From the NCBI GenBank assembly GCA_964557575.1, contig CAZLBC010000037.1, positions 1-40,817 on the forward strand: a stretch of DNA of 40,817 nucleotides, given 5' to 3'. The notes beneath the pieces were generated by a model that saw only the letters and a list, made by a program, of their open reading frames with translations, was not told the DNA's origin and did no database searches. This DNA comes from CAZLBC01 sp964557575 (lineage in GTDB: Bacteria > Planctomycetota > Phycisphaerae > SM23-33). Each line of letters begins with the position of its first letter. The first letter of the stretch is position 1. This document shows, piece by piece, positions 1 to 7,846 of this stretch. Made by a program: the position numbers and the translations under genes.

Positions 1-26
1 GACGTCGAATCACCGGGGTCCACGCG

Positions 27-54
27 TTGAAACACGCGCCCGGCACGGTATAAT
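27..54 (+). promoter_or_regulatory. Sigma-70-type promoter for the aldo/keto reductase operon
   Basis: A -35 hexamer TTGAAA (27-32) and a perfect -10 TATAAT (49-54) are separated by 16 bp. Transcription would begin near 61, giving a leader of about 40 nt with the Shine-Dalgarno AAGGAG at 88-93 before the ATG at 101. The match to consensus is good in a GC-rich setting, but this is a sequence match only. Confidence 0.6.
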
Positions 55-100
55 GAAAATCGCTTCCACGTCATAACCCGCGTTTCCAAGGAGTGCAGCC

Positions 101-1012
101 ATGGGTCACAGCATCCGCATCACCCGTCGTCAATTCATCGCCGGCGTCGCCGCCGGATCCGCGGCCGCCGGGCACCTCATTCTGCCGGGATGCGAATCCG
201 CCGAAGTAACAACCACCGCCCGGTCGGCCGCCGACCTGGTTCCCCACGGGAAGGAGAAGGTGAAATTCACCCGCCTCGGAATAGGGACCGGCAGCCGCGG
301 CGGGAAGGTTCAGCGCGAACTCGGGCAGAAGCAATTCACGGCGCTGGTCCGCCACGCGATCGACCAGGGCGTCACCTTCATCGACACGTCCGATACCTAC
401 CGGATGCACGCAATGGTCCGGGAGGCCCTGAAGGGCGTGGACCGCGAGACGGTGCAGATACAGACGAAGATACCGGCCAAGTACGACGATCCGGCCAAGC
501 AGATCGACCGCTTCCGGAAGGAACTCGGCACGGAGTACTTCGACTCGCTCCTGATTCACTGCATGCGGACGCCCAACTGGGTCGAGGAGCAGAAGCGGCT
601 CCGCGCGGTGGTGGACCGGGCCAAGGAAAAACAGGTCGCCCGCACCGTCGGCAATTCCCAGCACGGGCTCCCCGCCCTGCAGGCATCCGCCCTGACGGAC
701 TGGGGCGACGTGAACCTGGTCCGGATCAACCACACCGGCGCGTTCGTCGACGGGCCCACGGCGAAGTGGGGCACGCCCGGAAACATCAAGGCCGCCGTCA
801 CGAATATCTGGAAGATGCACAACGCCGGCAAGGGCATCATGGGCATGAAACTCATCGGCAACGGAACGTTCGCCAACGCCGAAACCCGGCGACAGTCGAT
901 CGCGTTCGCCCTGCAGCTCGGCTGTATCGACTCGCTGGTCATCGGGTTCAAGTCGCCCGCGGAGATCGACGAGGCCGTCGCCAACATCAACCAGGCTCTT
1001 GCCAATGCCTGA
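101..1012 (+). CDS. Tat-exported aldo/keto reductase, probable lipoprotein
   Basis: An NADPH-type aldo/keto reductase of 303 residues. The start at 101 is supported by AAGGAG seven bases upstream. The N-terminus carries a twin-arginine motif (TRRQF, residues 8-12) and a hydrophobic stretch ending in LPGC (28-31), a lipobox-like site, so the protein is probably exported folded and may be anchored through Cys31. The four residues expected of the family's catalytic tetrad are visible: Asp95, Tyr100, Lys123 and His153. The (beta/alpha)8 barrel seems complete but compact. It is followed after 46 bp by a Tat-exported Gfo/Idh/MocA protein, so the two are probably co-transcribed and may act on the same extracytoplasmic sugar or polyol. 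The substrate cannot be read from sequence. The family call is firm; the lipid anchor is less so. Confidence 0.88.
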   Translation: MGHSIRITRRQFIAGVAAGSAAAGHLILPGCESAEVTTTARSAADLVPHGKEKVKFTRLGIGTGSRGGKVQRELGQKQFTALVRHAIDQGVTFIDTSDTYRMHAMVREALKGVDRETVQIQTKIPAKYDDPAKQIDRFRKELGTEYFDSLLIHCMRTPNWVEEQKRLRAVVDRAKEKQVARTVGNSQHGLPALQASALTDWGDVNLVRINHTGAFVDGPTAKWGTPGNIKAAVTNIWKMHNAGKGIMGMKLIGNGTFANAETRRQSIAFALQLGCIDSLVIGFKSPAEIDEAVANINQALANA

Positions 1013-1058
1013 CGGTCCGAAAACGAAACCGGTACATCACAACGAAGGAGAGACAACC

Positions 1059-2297
1059 ATGGGTACCAGGACCACGCGCCGCACGTTCATGGCCGGGGCG
1101 GCCGCCGCCGGCCTCTCGGCTGCCGGCTACGCCCGGGCGGCCGGGGCGAATGAACGGCTCCGTATCGGGCAGATCGGCTGCGGGGGGCGGGGCATCTACG
1201 CCCACATGAAGGGCGTCCGGCCGCACGCCAAAGACCAGAACGTCGTCTTCGCGGCGGTCGCCGACCCGTGGGGGGCCCACTGCCGGGAGGCGGCGGCGAA
1301 GTCAAAAGAGTGGTTCGGCGAGGAAGCCAAACAGTGCTCCTCCTACCGCGATCTGCTGGACGTCAAGGACCTCGACGCGGTGATGATCGCCTCCTGCGAC
1401 CACCAGCACACCACGCACCTGAAGGCGGCCGCGGAAGCGAAGATGGATGTCTACTGCGAGAAACCCCTCGCGATGGAGATGCCCAAGCTCGCGGCCGCCT
1501 GCGACGCCTGCCGCGACAACAAGATCGTGGTCCAGATCGGCACCCAGCTCCGCAGCCGCCCCACCTTCACCGGCTGCCGGAAGCTCTACCGGACCGGCAT
1601 CCTGGGAAAGGTCGGCAGGATCGAGCAGTGCCGCAACGGCTCCCGCCCCTACTGGTACTCGCGCATACGCGACGTGAAGGAAAAGGACGTGAACTGGGAG
1701 GAGTTCCTGCTCGACCGGCCCAAGCGCCCCTTCGACCCGCTGAAGTTCGCCGCCTGGTACGGCTTCCGCGAATTCTCCGACGGCCCGGTCCCCGGTCTCG
1801 GCAGCCACTTTATCGACCTGGTCCACTATATCACCGGCGCGACGTACCCCGCCAACTGCGTCTGCCTGGGCGGGACCTTCACCTGGAAAGACAAGTACCA
1901 GTTCACCTGCCCGGACCACGTCCAGGCGCTGTGGACCTACCCCGAGGGATTCATGGTCACCTACTCGACCAACTTCGGCAACAGTTGGGGCAACAGTTTC
2001 AAGATCCTCGGCGATGTCGGGAGCATGGACCTGGTCAACTGGTCGGCGCCGATCATCACGGCCCGCGGCGGCAGCAAAAAGAAGGGCGCCATCCGGGGCG
2101 ACAATCCCGTAAAGGAGGTCCCCCGGCCCGATCACTACCTCAACTGGCTCCAGTGCATCCGCAGCCGCGAGGACCCCATCGCCCCCATCGAGGCCGGGTA
2201 CCAGCACGCGGTGGCGGTGATCATGGCGATGACGGCCTACGACACCGGCCGGCGGCAGGCCTACGACCACGCCAAACGGGAGATCCGCCCGGGCTGA
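1059..2297 (+). CDS. Tat-exported Gfo/Idh/MocA family oxidoreductase
   Basis: A 412-residue NAD(P)-dependent oxidoreductase of the Gfo/Idh/MocA family. The start at 1059 is chosen because GAAGGAGAG lies just upstream and the protein then opens with a twin-arginine motif (TTRRTF, 5-10) and an Ala-rich hydrophobic segment. The Rossmann dinucleotide loop is GCGGRG at 40-45, and the family's CEKPL motif places the catalytic-type Glu-Lys-Pro at 134-136. The C-terminal half has the usual alpha/beta substrate domain, including GLGSHFIDL. It follows the aldo/keto reductase by 46 bp. Members of this family oxidise or reduce sugars, inositols or glycosides. Export suggests a cofactor-retaining enzyme outside the cytoplasm, as in glucose-fructose oxidoreductase. 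The substrate is unknown. Confidence 0.9.
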   Translation: MGTRTTRRTFMAGAAAAGLSAAGYARAAGANERLRIGQIGCGGRGIYAHMKGVRPHAKDQNVVFAAVADPWGAHCREAAAKSKEWFGEEAKQCSSYRDLLDVKDLDAVMIASCDHQHTTHLKAAAEAKMDVYCEKPLAMEMPKLAAACDACRDNKIVVQIGTQLRSRPTFTGCRKLYRTGILGKVGRIEQCRNGSRPYWYSRIRDVKEKDVNWEEFLLDRPKRPFDPLKFAAWYGFREFSDGPVPGLGSHFIDLVHYITGATYPANCVCLGGTFTWKDKYQFTCPDHVQALWTYPEGFMVTYSTNFGNSWGNSFKILGDVGSMDLVNWSAPIITARGGSKKKGAIRGDNPVKEVPRPDHYLNWLQCIRSREDPIAPIEAGYQHAVAVIMAMTAYDTGRRQAYDHAKREIRPG

Positions 2298-2333
2298 TCT
2301 TTTCCGACAGCGACCGGCGGGCGGCCCGCGGGT

Positions 2334-2447
2334 TCAGCGCCCCGGACCGCCTGTTTTCACGACCCTGATCATCCTGATGGTCGCGTCGGCATCGAGGGCC
2401 ACGATTCTCAGGTCGGGCCCCCGGTGACCCCTGTCGGGAAAGCAGGC
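2334..2447 (-). pseudogene. Truncated C-terminal remnant of an unidentified protein at the island edge
   Basis: On the minus strand an open frame runs from an in-frame TAA (2448-2450) to a TGA stop at 2334-2336. It has the strong GC-rich codon pattern of the host and reads like a protein end (for example DLRIVALDADATIRM and MIRVVKTG). There is no start codon or upstream portion, because GC-rich sequence stops near 2447 and AT-rich island sequence begins. I read this as the surviving tail of a gene cut by insertion of the restriction-modification island. The parent family is not recognised, and a chance open frame remains possible over so short a stretch. Confidence 0.35.
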
Positions 2448-2570
2448 TTAAATATAGTTGCCTTGACTTGTTGCTTATCCTATGCTTGCAGTTCAACAGG
2501 CTTTTGGATAAAGGGAAGTGCCCCAAAATACATATCGCTTAGTGATTTCAGATTATCCGTGTAGTAGCTT

Positions 2571-2598
2571 TTGCCGCTGGGTTATGGAATGATATAAA
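2571..2598 (+). promoter_or_regulatory. Candidate promoter giving a leaderless methylase mRNA
   Basis: TTGCCG (2571-2576) and TATAAA (2593-2598) are spaced 16 bp apart. The -10 ends only six bases before the methylase ATG at 2605, so a transcript started at the usual distance would begin at or next to the A of the ATG. The methylase also lacks a recognisable Shine-Dalgarno sequence, which fits leaderless translation. This is inference from spacing alone. Confidence 0.3.
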
Positions 2599-2604
2599 GA
2601 CAAC

Positions 2605-4815
2605 ATGATAGAAAAGCGATTCGACATACCATTTATTGCAGACTTGGCTTTGCGGGAGAAGCAAATCCAACAAAACTACCGCCCTGTCATCGCAGTGCAC
2701 AAATGGTTTGCGCGACGGCCGGGTACGCTTTTCCGGGGTTTACTCCTTGCAGAATTTCTTAATAGACCACTTTCGGAGGTCTTTTACGAATCAAACGACC
2801 TGTCGGGTCGTCACATAGCAGACCCTTTCATGGGCGGCGGCACGCCTATTCTGGAGGCTAACCGTACGGGGTGCGATGTCACCGGATTTGACATCAATCC
2901 AATGTCATATTGGATCGTCAAGCAGGAAATCGAGCATCTCGACCTGGAAGCATACACGAAGGCCGCCGCATCCCTTCACAAGGCGCTCGAAAAAGACATC
3001 GGACACCTTTACCAAACACGATGCACCCTATGCGGGTCAAATGATGCACCGGTTAAATATTTTCTCTGGGTAAAAGTACGATCATGCCGGAGATGCGGAA
3101 CGGAAATCGATCTTTTTCCCGGCTATCTGCTTTCTGCGGATGCCCGTCACCCCAAGAATGTCTTTATTTGCATGGCATGCGGAGAACTGACGGAAGTAGA
3201 AAATCGAAAAAACCCGGGAAAGTGTAACCACTGCGGGACAGCACTGACACTGAACGGTCCCGCAAAAAGAAACCGTTGCAGATGTCCATCCTGCGAACTC
3301 GAAAATAATTACCATGATTCTGATTCAGGGCCTCCACCACATCGCCTGTTCGCTATCGAATATCACTGCCCGGCTTGCAAGAGGGCGCACCGGGGTCGGT
3401 TTTTCAAAAAACCGGATGAACAGGATATGGCCCATGTAGAAGAAGCCTGTCAGTGCTGGTCGAAAACACAAGCTGAATTTGTCCCGAACAACAAGATCCC
3501 GAGCGGTGATGAATCAGACCGTCTCCACCGATGGGGTTACACCCATTACCGTGAAATGTTTAACAGCCGCCAACTGCTCGGTTTGGAATTATCCGCTCGA
3601 CTCATAGCAAAAGCCACCGTAACGCGGGTCCGAAACGCGCTTGCGACAAATCTATCCGATCTGCTCCGTTACCAAAACATGTTGTGTCGTTATGATACCA
3701 GGGCATTGAAGTCTCTGGATATTTTCTCAGTTCATGGATTCCCTATAGGCTTGATTCAATGCGAGTCGAACCTATTGGGGATTATGGATCCAAAACGAAA
3801 AAAATGCATCGGCAGTGGCGGCTGGTATAACATCATAGAAAAGTTCAAAAAGGCGAAAACATACTGTGACAATCCTTTTGAAGTCAGGCACAGAGGACGT
3901 TCAAAAAATATCGTTCCAATCAAAGGGGAGTGGATCGGCGATCACCTTGACGGCGGTTCGTCGCAACCAACAAGATCAGTAACTCTTGTATGCCAAAACG
4001 CAGCTTCGTCAAACCTTCCCGATAATTCCCTGGATGCTGTTTTCACCGATCCACCGTATTACAGCAATGTTCAGTATGCAGAACTCATGGACTTTTGTTA
4101 TTCATGGCTTCGTAAACTGGTCGGGCCGAAATTCGAGGCTTTCAAAAAAGATTCGACGCGGAACCCTGATGAATTAACGGGCAATGTTGATATGGGACGG
4201 GGGCTTGATCATTTCACAACTGGGCTTTCTATGACCTTTCAACGCATGTCAAAAGCCCTCAAGCCGGGCGCGCCTCTTGCTTTTACATACCATCATAACA
4301 AACTTGAAGCATATTACCCTGTGGCAATCGCCATCCTCGATGCCGGTTTGACCTGTTCGGCATCTCTGCCATGCCCCGGGGAAATGGGAGGTTCAATACA
4401 TATCAACGGAACAGGATCTTCCATCATAGACACCGTTTTCGTTTGTCGAACAACCGGGGTAATGCAAAAAAGATGGCTGGCGGAAACACCAAATGAAGTC
4501 GCCGAAATCGTTGAAGGAGAACTGGATCTTTTGAAAGCCGGAAATGTAAAACCGAGCGCCGGTGACATCAGATGTATTACGTATGGTCATCTTACCCGCT
4601 TGGCAATATGGAATTTGCGCGACAAATGGAACAAAGACGAACCAATACTGGCCCGCCTCACCAAGGTAACCAATTGGTTTCAGGCGTTTGGTGGCTGGCC
4701 CGTCGTAGAACAGTTTATAAACTACGAAAGAACCACATCGAAAAACGCGCCGTTATTCTCCGTACACGATAGCGTTCCCGAATATGGAGTTGACTATGCC
4801 GACGTTCCCTTTTGA
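2605..4815 (+). CDS. Zinc-ribbon adenine-specific DNA methyltransferase (COG1743/DUF1156-like)
   Basis: A 736-residue DNA methyltransferase. Near the N-terminus KWFARRPGTLFRGLLL (33-48) resembles the conserved start of DUF1156/COG1743 methylases. The SAM-binding motif DPFMGGGT is at 73-80 and the catalytic motif DPPY at 482-485, so motif I precedes motif IV. Between them lies an insertion with six CxxC pairs (140/143, 161/164, 189/192, 207/210, 227/230, 255/258), suggesting about three zinc ribbons, perhaps for DNA recognition. DPPY is typical of N6-adenine (or N4-cytosine) methylation. The stop overlaps the next gene, a PD-(D/E)XK nuclease, by 20 bp, so the two form a probable restriction-modification pair. 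The gene is clearly more AT-rich than its neighbours, which points to horizontal acquisition. The recognition site is unknown. Confidence 0.85.
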   Translation: MIEKRFDIPFIADLALREKQIQQNYRPVIAVHKWFARRPGTLFRGLLLAEFLNRPLSEVFYESNDLSGRHIADPFMGGGTPILEANRTGCDVTGFDINPMSYWIVKQEIEHLDLEAYTKAAASLHKALEKDIGHLYQTRCTLCGSNDAPVKYFLWVKVRSCRRCGTEIDLFPGYLLSADARHPKNVFICMACGELTEVENRKNPGKCNHCGTALTLNGPAKRNRCRCPSCELENNYHDSDSGPPPHRLFAIEYHCPACKRAHRGRFFKKPDEQDMAHVEEACQCWSKTQAEFVPNNKIPSGDESDRLHRWGYTHYREMFNSRQLLGLELSARLIAKATVTRVRNALATNLSDLLRYQNMLCRYDTRALKSLDIFSVHGFPIGLIQCESNLLGIMDPKRKKCIGSGGWYNIIEKFKKAKTYCDNPFEVRHRGRSKNIVPIKGEWIGDHLDGGSSQPTRSVTLVCQNAASSNLPDNSLDAVFTDPPYYSNVQYAELMDFCYSWLRKLVGPKFEAFKKDSTRNPDELTGNVDMGRGLDHFTTGLSMTFQRMSKALKPGAPLAFTYHHNKLEAYYPVAIAILDAGLTCSASLPCPGEMGGSIHINGTGSSIIDTVFVCRTTGVMQKRWLAETPNEVAEIVEGELDLLKAGNVKPSAGDIRCITYGHLTRLAIWNLRDKWNKDEPILARLTKVTNWFQAFGGWPVVEQFINYERTTSKNAPLFSVHDSVPEYGVDYADVPF

Positions 4816-5827
4816 AGTCTCCTTGGAAACCATACTTCAAGATCCCGATAGCTATATTGATGCTACATTTTCATGCTTGGAATCGAAATTTCTCATTATG
4901 CCGAAGGGGCCGGGATTTATCGAATACACGGTCTTCGAAAAAGGGTACGAGGCACTGAAAGCCGCGACAGGTGGCTTTTCGATTTTTAATCTCGATACCA
5001 TATTGCCCGCCGTGGCTTCCGACCCGATTTCGATTGTGGTTTTGCGTACAATGTTGGGATTTACTCCTTCAGAATGGGGCCATGTAACCTCTCAGAAAAC
5101 GCATGTAACAATCAGTCAGAATTTCGCGAAAACGCTTGACCGCAATATCAGAATTAATCCCGACACACCACTTAACACCAGTGGGGTGAAAAAAGAACGA
5201 CTCATGGCAATGGTGAAAACAGCATGCGATATGCTTGAAGCCGGTGCCTCCGATGTCGACGACAGCTTATTGCATCGTTTGGAAAAAGCCGATACGAAGA
5301 AGGGCATCAGCGGCATCAAAAACCTGGCCGGAATGGGTGTACCATACGCGATGCTGCTGTATGAACGTTTCCTCGGAAGACCGTTTGCCGCTCATCGCGA
5401 TTCCGTCAGTGAACTTATCGGAGACAGCCTGGAAACAGCGATAGAAGATGTTCTTTCAGATGCCAATATCAGTTACCGTAAAACCAAACGGGCTGAGCGT
5501 ATCGAAGGCTTCGATCAAGCACCTGATTTCATGATCCCCAGCGAGTACTGTCCGGAAGTAATCATAGAGGCAAAAATCACCGAAGACGATGGTACCGCCA
5601 GGGACAAAGTTACACGTATTCAACATTTGGGAGAACTCAGCCTCGCAGGCCGCCCTGAAGACGATCCTAAATACGAGGTTATTGCCTGTATTGACGGCCG
5701 GGGGTTCAGTACCCGTCGCGAGGACATGAAAAAGATGATAGTAGCGACAAGGGGCAAGGTATTTACGGCAAAAACGCTGGATAGACTTGTAAAATGCACG
5801 CGGTTAAAGGAATTTCAATCAAGATAA
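4796..5827 (+). CDS. Putative PD-(D/E)XK restriction endonuclease partner of the methylase
   Basis: A 343-residue protein with no family I can name from sequence. An ATG at 4784 also exists, but 4796 is preferred because GGAG (4786-4789) lies six bases before it, and the protein then starts MPTFPFEV. The C-terminal third has a plausible PD-(D/E)XK core: a helix with Glu in SLETAIEDVL, Pro-Asp at 243-244, and IIEAK giving Glu258-x-Lys260. This core cuts DNA in many type II enzymes. The N-terminal two thirds is presumably for recognition or dimerisation. The start lies inside the methylase gene, which indicates translational coupling, and both share the AT-rich composition. The nuclease role rests on the motif plus the neighbour; the family assignment is open. 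Confidence 0.7.
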   Translation: MPTFPFEVSLETILQDPDSYIDATFSCLESKFLIMPKGPGFIEYTVFEKGYEALKAATGGFSIFNLDTILPAVASDPISIVVLRTMLGFTPSEWGHVTSQKTHVTISQNFAKTLDRNIRINPDTPLNTSGVKKERLMAMVKTACDMLEAGASDVDDSLLHRLEKADTKKGISGIKNLAGMGVPYAMLLYERFLGRPFAAHRDSVSELIGDSLETAIEDVLSDANISYRKTKRAERIEGFDQAPDFMIPSEYCPEVIIEAKITEDDGTARDKVTRIQHLGELSLAGRPEDDPKYEVIACIDGRGFSTRREDMKKMIVATRGKVFTAKTLDRLVKCTRLKEFQSR

Positions 5828-5844
5828 TCAACCATGAGGTACCC

Positions 5845-6534
5845 ATGAAAACGCTGTTCGCCATAACCACGATCGCCGCCGTATCACTGCCGGCCGTGGC
5901 CGGAAAAGAGGGCACGAACGAAACCCGGCCCGTTTCCCGGCCCGCCGCGTTCACCCGGAAGACAATGCAGAAGATCCGGCACACGAAACTGACGGTCGGG
6001 CAGAAGGCCCCGGATGTCACCCTTCACCGGCTCGTGTTCGAAAAAAAGGACGATGGCGCGGAGGCCGGCAGGATCGGCAGCAAAAAGGTGAAGCTTTCCG
6101 GTTTCAGGGGCGACCGCCCGGTCGTCCTGATATTCACGAGCTACACGTGACCGCCCTTCCGGCGTGTCGCCCGGCGCGTCGAGGCCCTGTACACGGCGTA
6201 CGGGAACAAAGCCGCATTCTTCCTGGTCTACGTCCGCGAGGCCCATCCCGCGAAGGAAAAGAGCAGGATGAGCCGCTCGCTGGAGATCACGCAACCTGAA
6301 AACCACGAGGAGCGGGCCGCGGTCGCCGGCAGGTGCATCAGGAAGCTGAAGCTGACGATGCCGGTCCTGGTCGACGACATGAAGGGAACGGCCATGAAGG
6401 CCTACGGCGGCTGGCCCGACCGGATCGCGATCATCGGCGTCGACGGGACAATCCGCTACCACAGCCGGCCGGGCCCCTTCGGGTTCAAACCGGCGGAGGC
6501 GGAAGAGGTACTGCGGGAAATATTAACACCGTGA
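5845..6534 (+). CDS. Secreted iodothyronine-deiodinase-like selenoprotein (UGA = Sec102)
   Basis: A 229-residue thioredoxin-fold protein if the in-frame TGA at 6148-6150 is read as selenocysteine. The start ATG 5845 follows GAGGT (5836-5840). Residues 1-20 form a Sec signal peptide ending LPAVA|GKEG. The active site reads FTSYT-U-PPFRR, matching the S-x-T-U-P-P-F centre of iodothyronine deiodinases. Downstream LVYVREAHP matches the family's conserved EAHP region, and MKAYGGWPDRIAIIG then RPGPFGF match the C-terminal part. Homology and codon use continue in one frame across the UGA, and the family places Sec exactly there, so this is not a broken gene. Thyroid hormone is an unlikely substrate; a periplasmic redox or dehalogenation role is inference. 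Standard callers would report only 5845-6150 and a fragment near 6268-6534. It ends 3 bp from the convergent hydrolase gene. Confidence 0.88.
6151..6195 (+). promoter_or_regulatory. Candidate bacterial SECIS hairpin after the Sec codon
   Basis: Bacterial SECIS elements lie in the coding sequence just after the UGA. Two hand-found structures fit partly. One pairs CGTGT (6163-6167) with ACACG (6191-6195) and GGC (6173-6175) with GCC (6184-6186), with an 8-nt loop beginning with G 25 nt after the UGA. The other pairs 6159-6164 with 6168-6174 (one bulged C) around a UGU loop 14 nt after the UGA. The first better matches the usual spacing. Folding software is needed to choose. Confidence 0.4.
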
Positions 6535-6537
6535 GCG

Positions 6538-7842
6538 TTACTCCCCGCCGGCAAGATCGACGTCGATCGCTGCGGAGAAGAACAGTGTCGGATCCTTCCT
6601 TCTCGCCAGCGACCGCGATAAGGCGGCGATGGTTCGCGGGACCACGCCTTTGAAGAGCGTCTTGTTCTTCCGCGTAATCCTCACCGCCTTATCCAGATCA
6701 ACCATGTCGTCGTTCAGCAGGACCGTTATCCGCTCGATACCGGACACGCCGGAGAGAGCGATCGTCTGCCCGTTGCGATCGGCAACGACAAGCGTACGCG
6801 CCTTTTTCTCGCCGTCGGGAACGGCCAGCCAGTAGCATTGTGAGCAGGTCACGTCGTCCTGCTTCCACACGACCTTCCCGGGGAGCGGATTCCTCGTGAA
6901 CTGCGACATCCAGTCGAATGCCGCGGCGTCCCGGCGATTGACCCAGTGGCCCAGGCCCTTGTGCACGACCACCGCGTGGCGGTAGCCGGCGGGGTCCGCC
7001 GCGTGCAGCGCCGCCAGTTTCTTCTTCCACTCGAGGGCGACCGCGTTGCGCTGGTACGCCCCGTCGCGTTCGCCGACGTGTATGGTGAAGCCGATGTTCC
7101 GAAGCCCGAGGGGCGCGGTCTCGTTGGGATGCCCGGCCATCATCGCGGCGGCGGCCAGCCGGTCGGCCATCCGCGGCGCGAGCTGATACACCCCGTCGCC
7201 CCCGGCCGAGTAACCGCTGAGGTAGACGCGGTCGGGATTGGCGCCCTTGACGATGACCGCCCCCTCGATGATCCGGGCAAGCAACCCGTCGACCTGCGCC
7301 ACGTGCCAGAGGTTCCAACTGTTCGCCGGGGCCCGCGGGGTCACGTAGAGGGCGTGTTTCGGATTATAGATGCGGAAGTGATTCTGCCACTGGGCATCAT
7401 TCACGCGTGCCGGCGCCCCGCCGCCGCCGTGCAGGGCCAGGTGCAGGTCCCACCCCGCCGGCGGCTTCTTGCCGCAGGTCCGGTACTTGAATCTCATCGT
7501 GTGCGCGCCGACCCGGACGACCTTCTTCTCCCATTCGTCGCGCAGGGCCGGTTTCGCCCGCGCGACATAGTCGGCCCACAACCGTTCGCCGGCCGCGGCG
7601 GCATCCGCGCGGGACAGCGGCGCCGCGGCGAACGGCTGCTGCCCAAGCGGGGGGCGGGGATCCCGGCGAAGCCACGTTTCCAGGGCTTGAATGACCTTCG
7701 ACGGCCCCCGCGCGCCCTTCTTGTCTTTCGGGCCGGGTTGTGCCGCCGATGCTCCCGCGCAGATCAACAGGGAAACACTCGCGATAAGCAACGGACACGC
7801 GGCGATGCTCCTGGATACAGGGTATCGTGCATTCACGGCCAC
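6538..7842 (-). CDS. Secreted alpha/beta hydrolase (esterase/depolymerase-like)
   Basis: A 434-residue exported hydrolase. Translation starts at GTG 7842, with GGAG (7850-7853) seven bases upstream and the SDR stop only four bases before, so it is coupled to the SDR gene. Residues 1-34 resemble a signal peptide (SLLICAGASAAQ). The core has an oxyanion-type LHGGGG (137-142), nucleophile Ser212 in GYSAGG, a candidate acid at Asp260 (GERDGAY) and His299 in GLGHW, as expected for secreted esterases of the PHB-depolymerase or feruloyl/acetyl-xylan esterase type. A C-terminal extension of about 100 residues has no recognised domain. As last gene of the aldolase-kinase-SDR operon it may release the sugar that the other enzymes metabolise. 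The exact ester substrate is unknown. Confidence 0.8.
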   Translation of the reverse strand: MAVNARYPVSRSIAACPLLIASVSLLICAGASAAQPGPKDKKGARGPSKVIQALETWLRRDPRPPLGQQPFAAAPLSRADAAAAGERLWADYVARAKPALRDEWEKKVVRVGAHTMRFKYRTCGKKPPAGWDLHLALHGGGGAPARVNDAQWQNHFRIYNPKHALYVTPRAPANSWNLWHVAQVDGLLARIIEGAVIVKGANPDRVYLSGYSAGGDGVYQLAPRMADRLAAAAMMAGHPNETAPLGLRNIGFTIHVGERDGAYQRNAVALEWKKKLAALHAADPAGYRHAVVVHKGLGHWVNRRDAAAFDWMSQFTRNPLPGKVVWKQDDVTCSQCYWLAVPDGEKKARTLVVADRNGQTIALSGVSGIERITVLLNDDMVDLDKAVRITRKNKTLFKGVVPRTIAALSRSLARRKDPTLFFSAAIDVDLAGGE

Positions 7843-7846
7843 CGGG

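Larger units (their letters stand above)
2298..2604. other. Gap between the oxidoreductase and the DNA methylase; island left junction
   Basis: This 307-bp stretch holds no intact gene. Its left half is GC-rich and contains the possible minus-strand gene remnant at 2334-2447. From about 2448 base composition shifts abruptly to AT-rich and stays so to about 5827. I found no direct repeat or tRNA marking the junction by eye. A promoter-like pair near the right end is listed separately. Confidence 0.5.

Noticed and set aside
6148..6150. Nonsense mutation or pseudogene reading of the TGA in the deiodinase-like gene
   Set aside because: The TGA falls exactly at the catalytic Sec position of the family, flanked by the conserved T and PPF, and the frame beyond it is intact to a natural end. 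Decay would not choose that codon.
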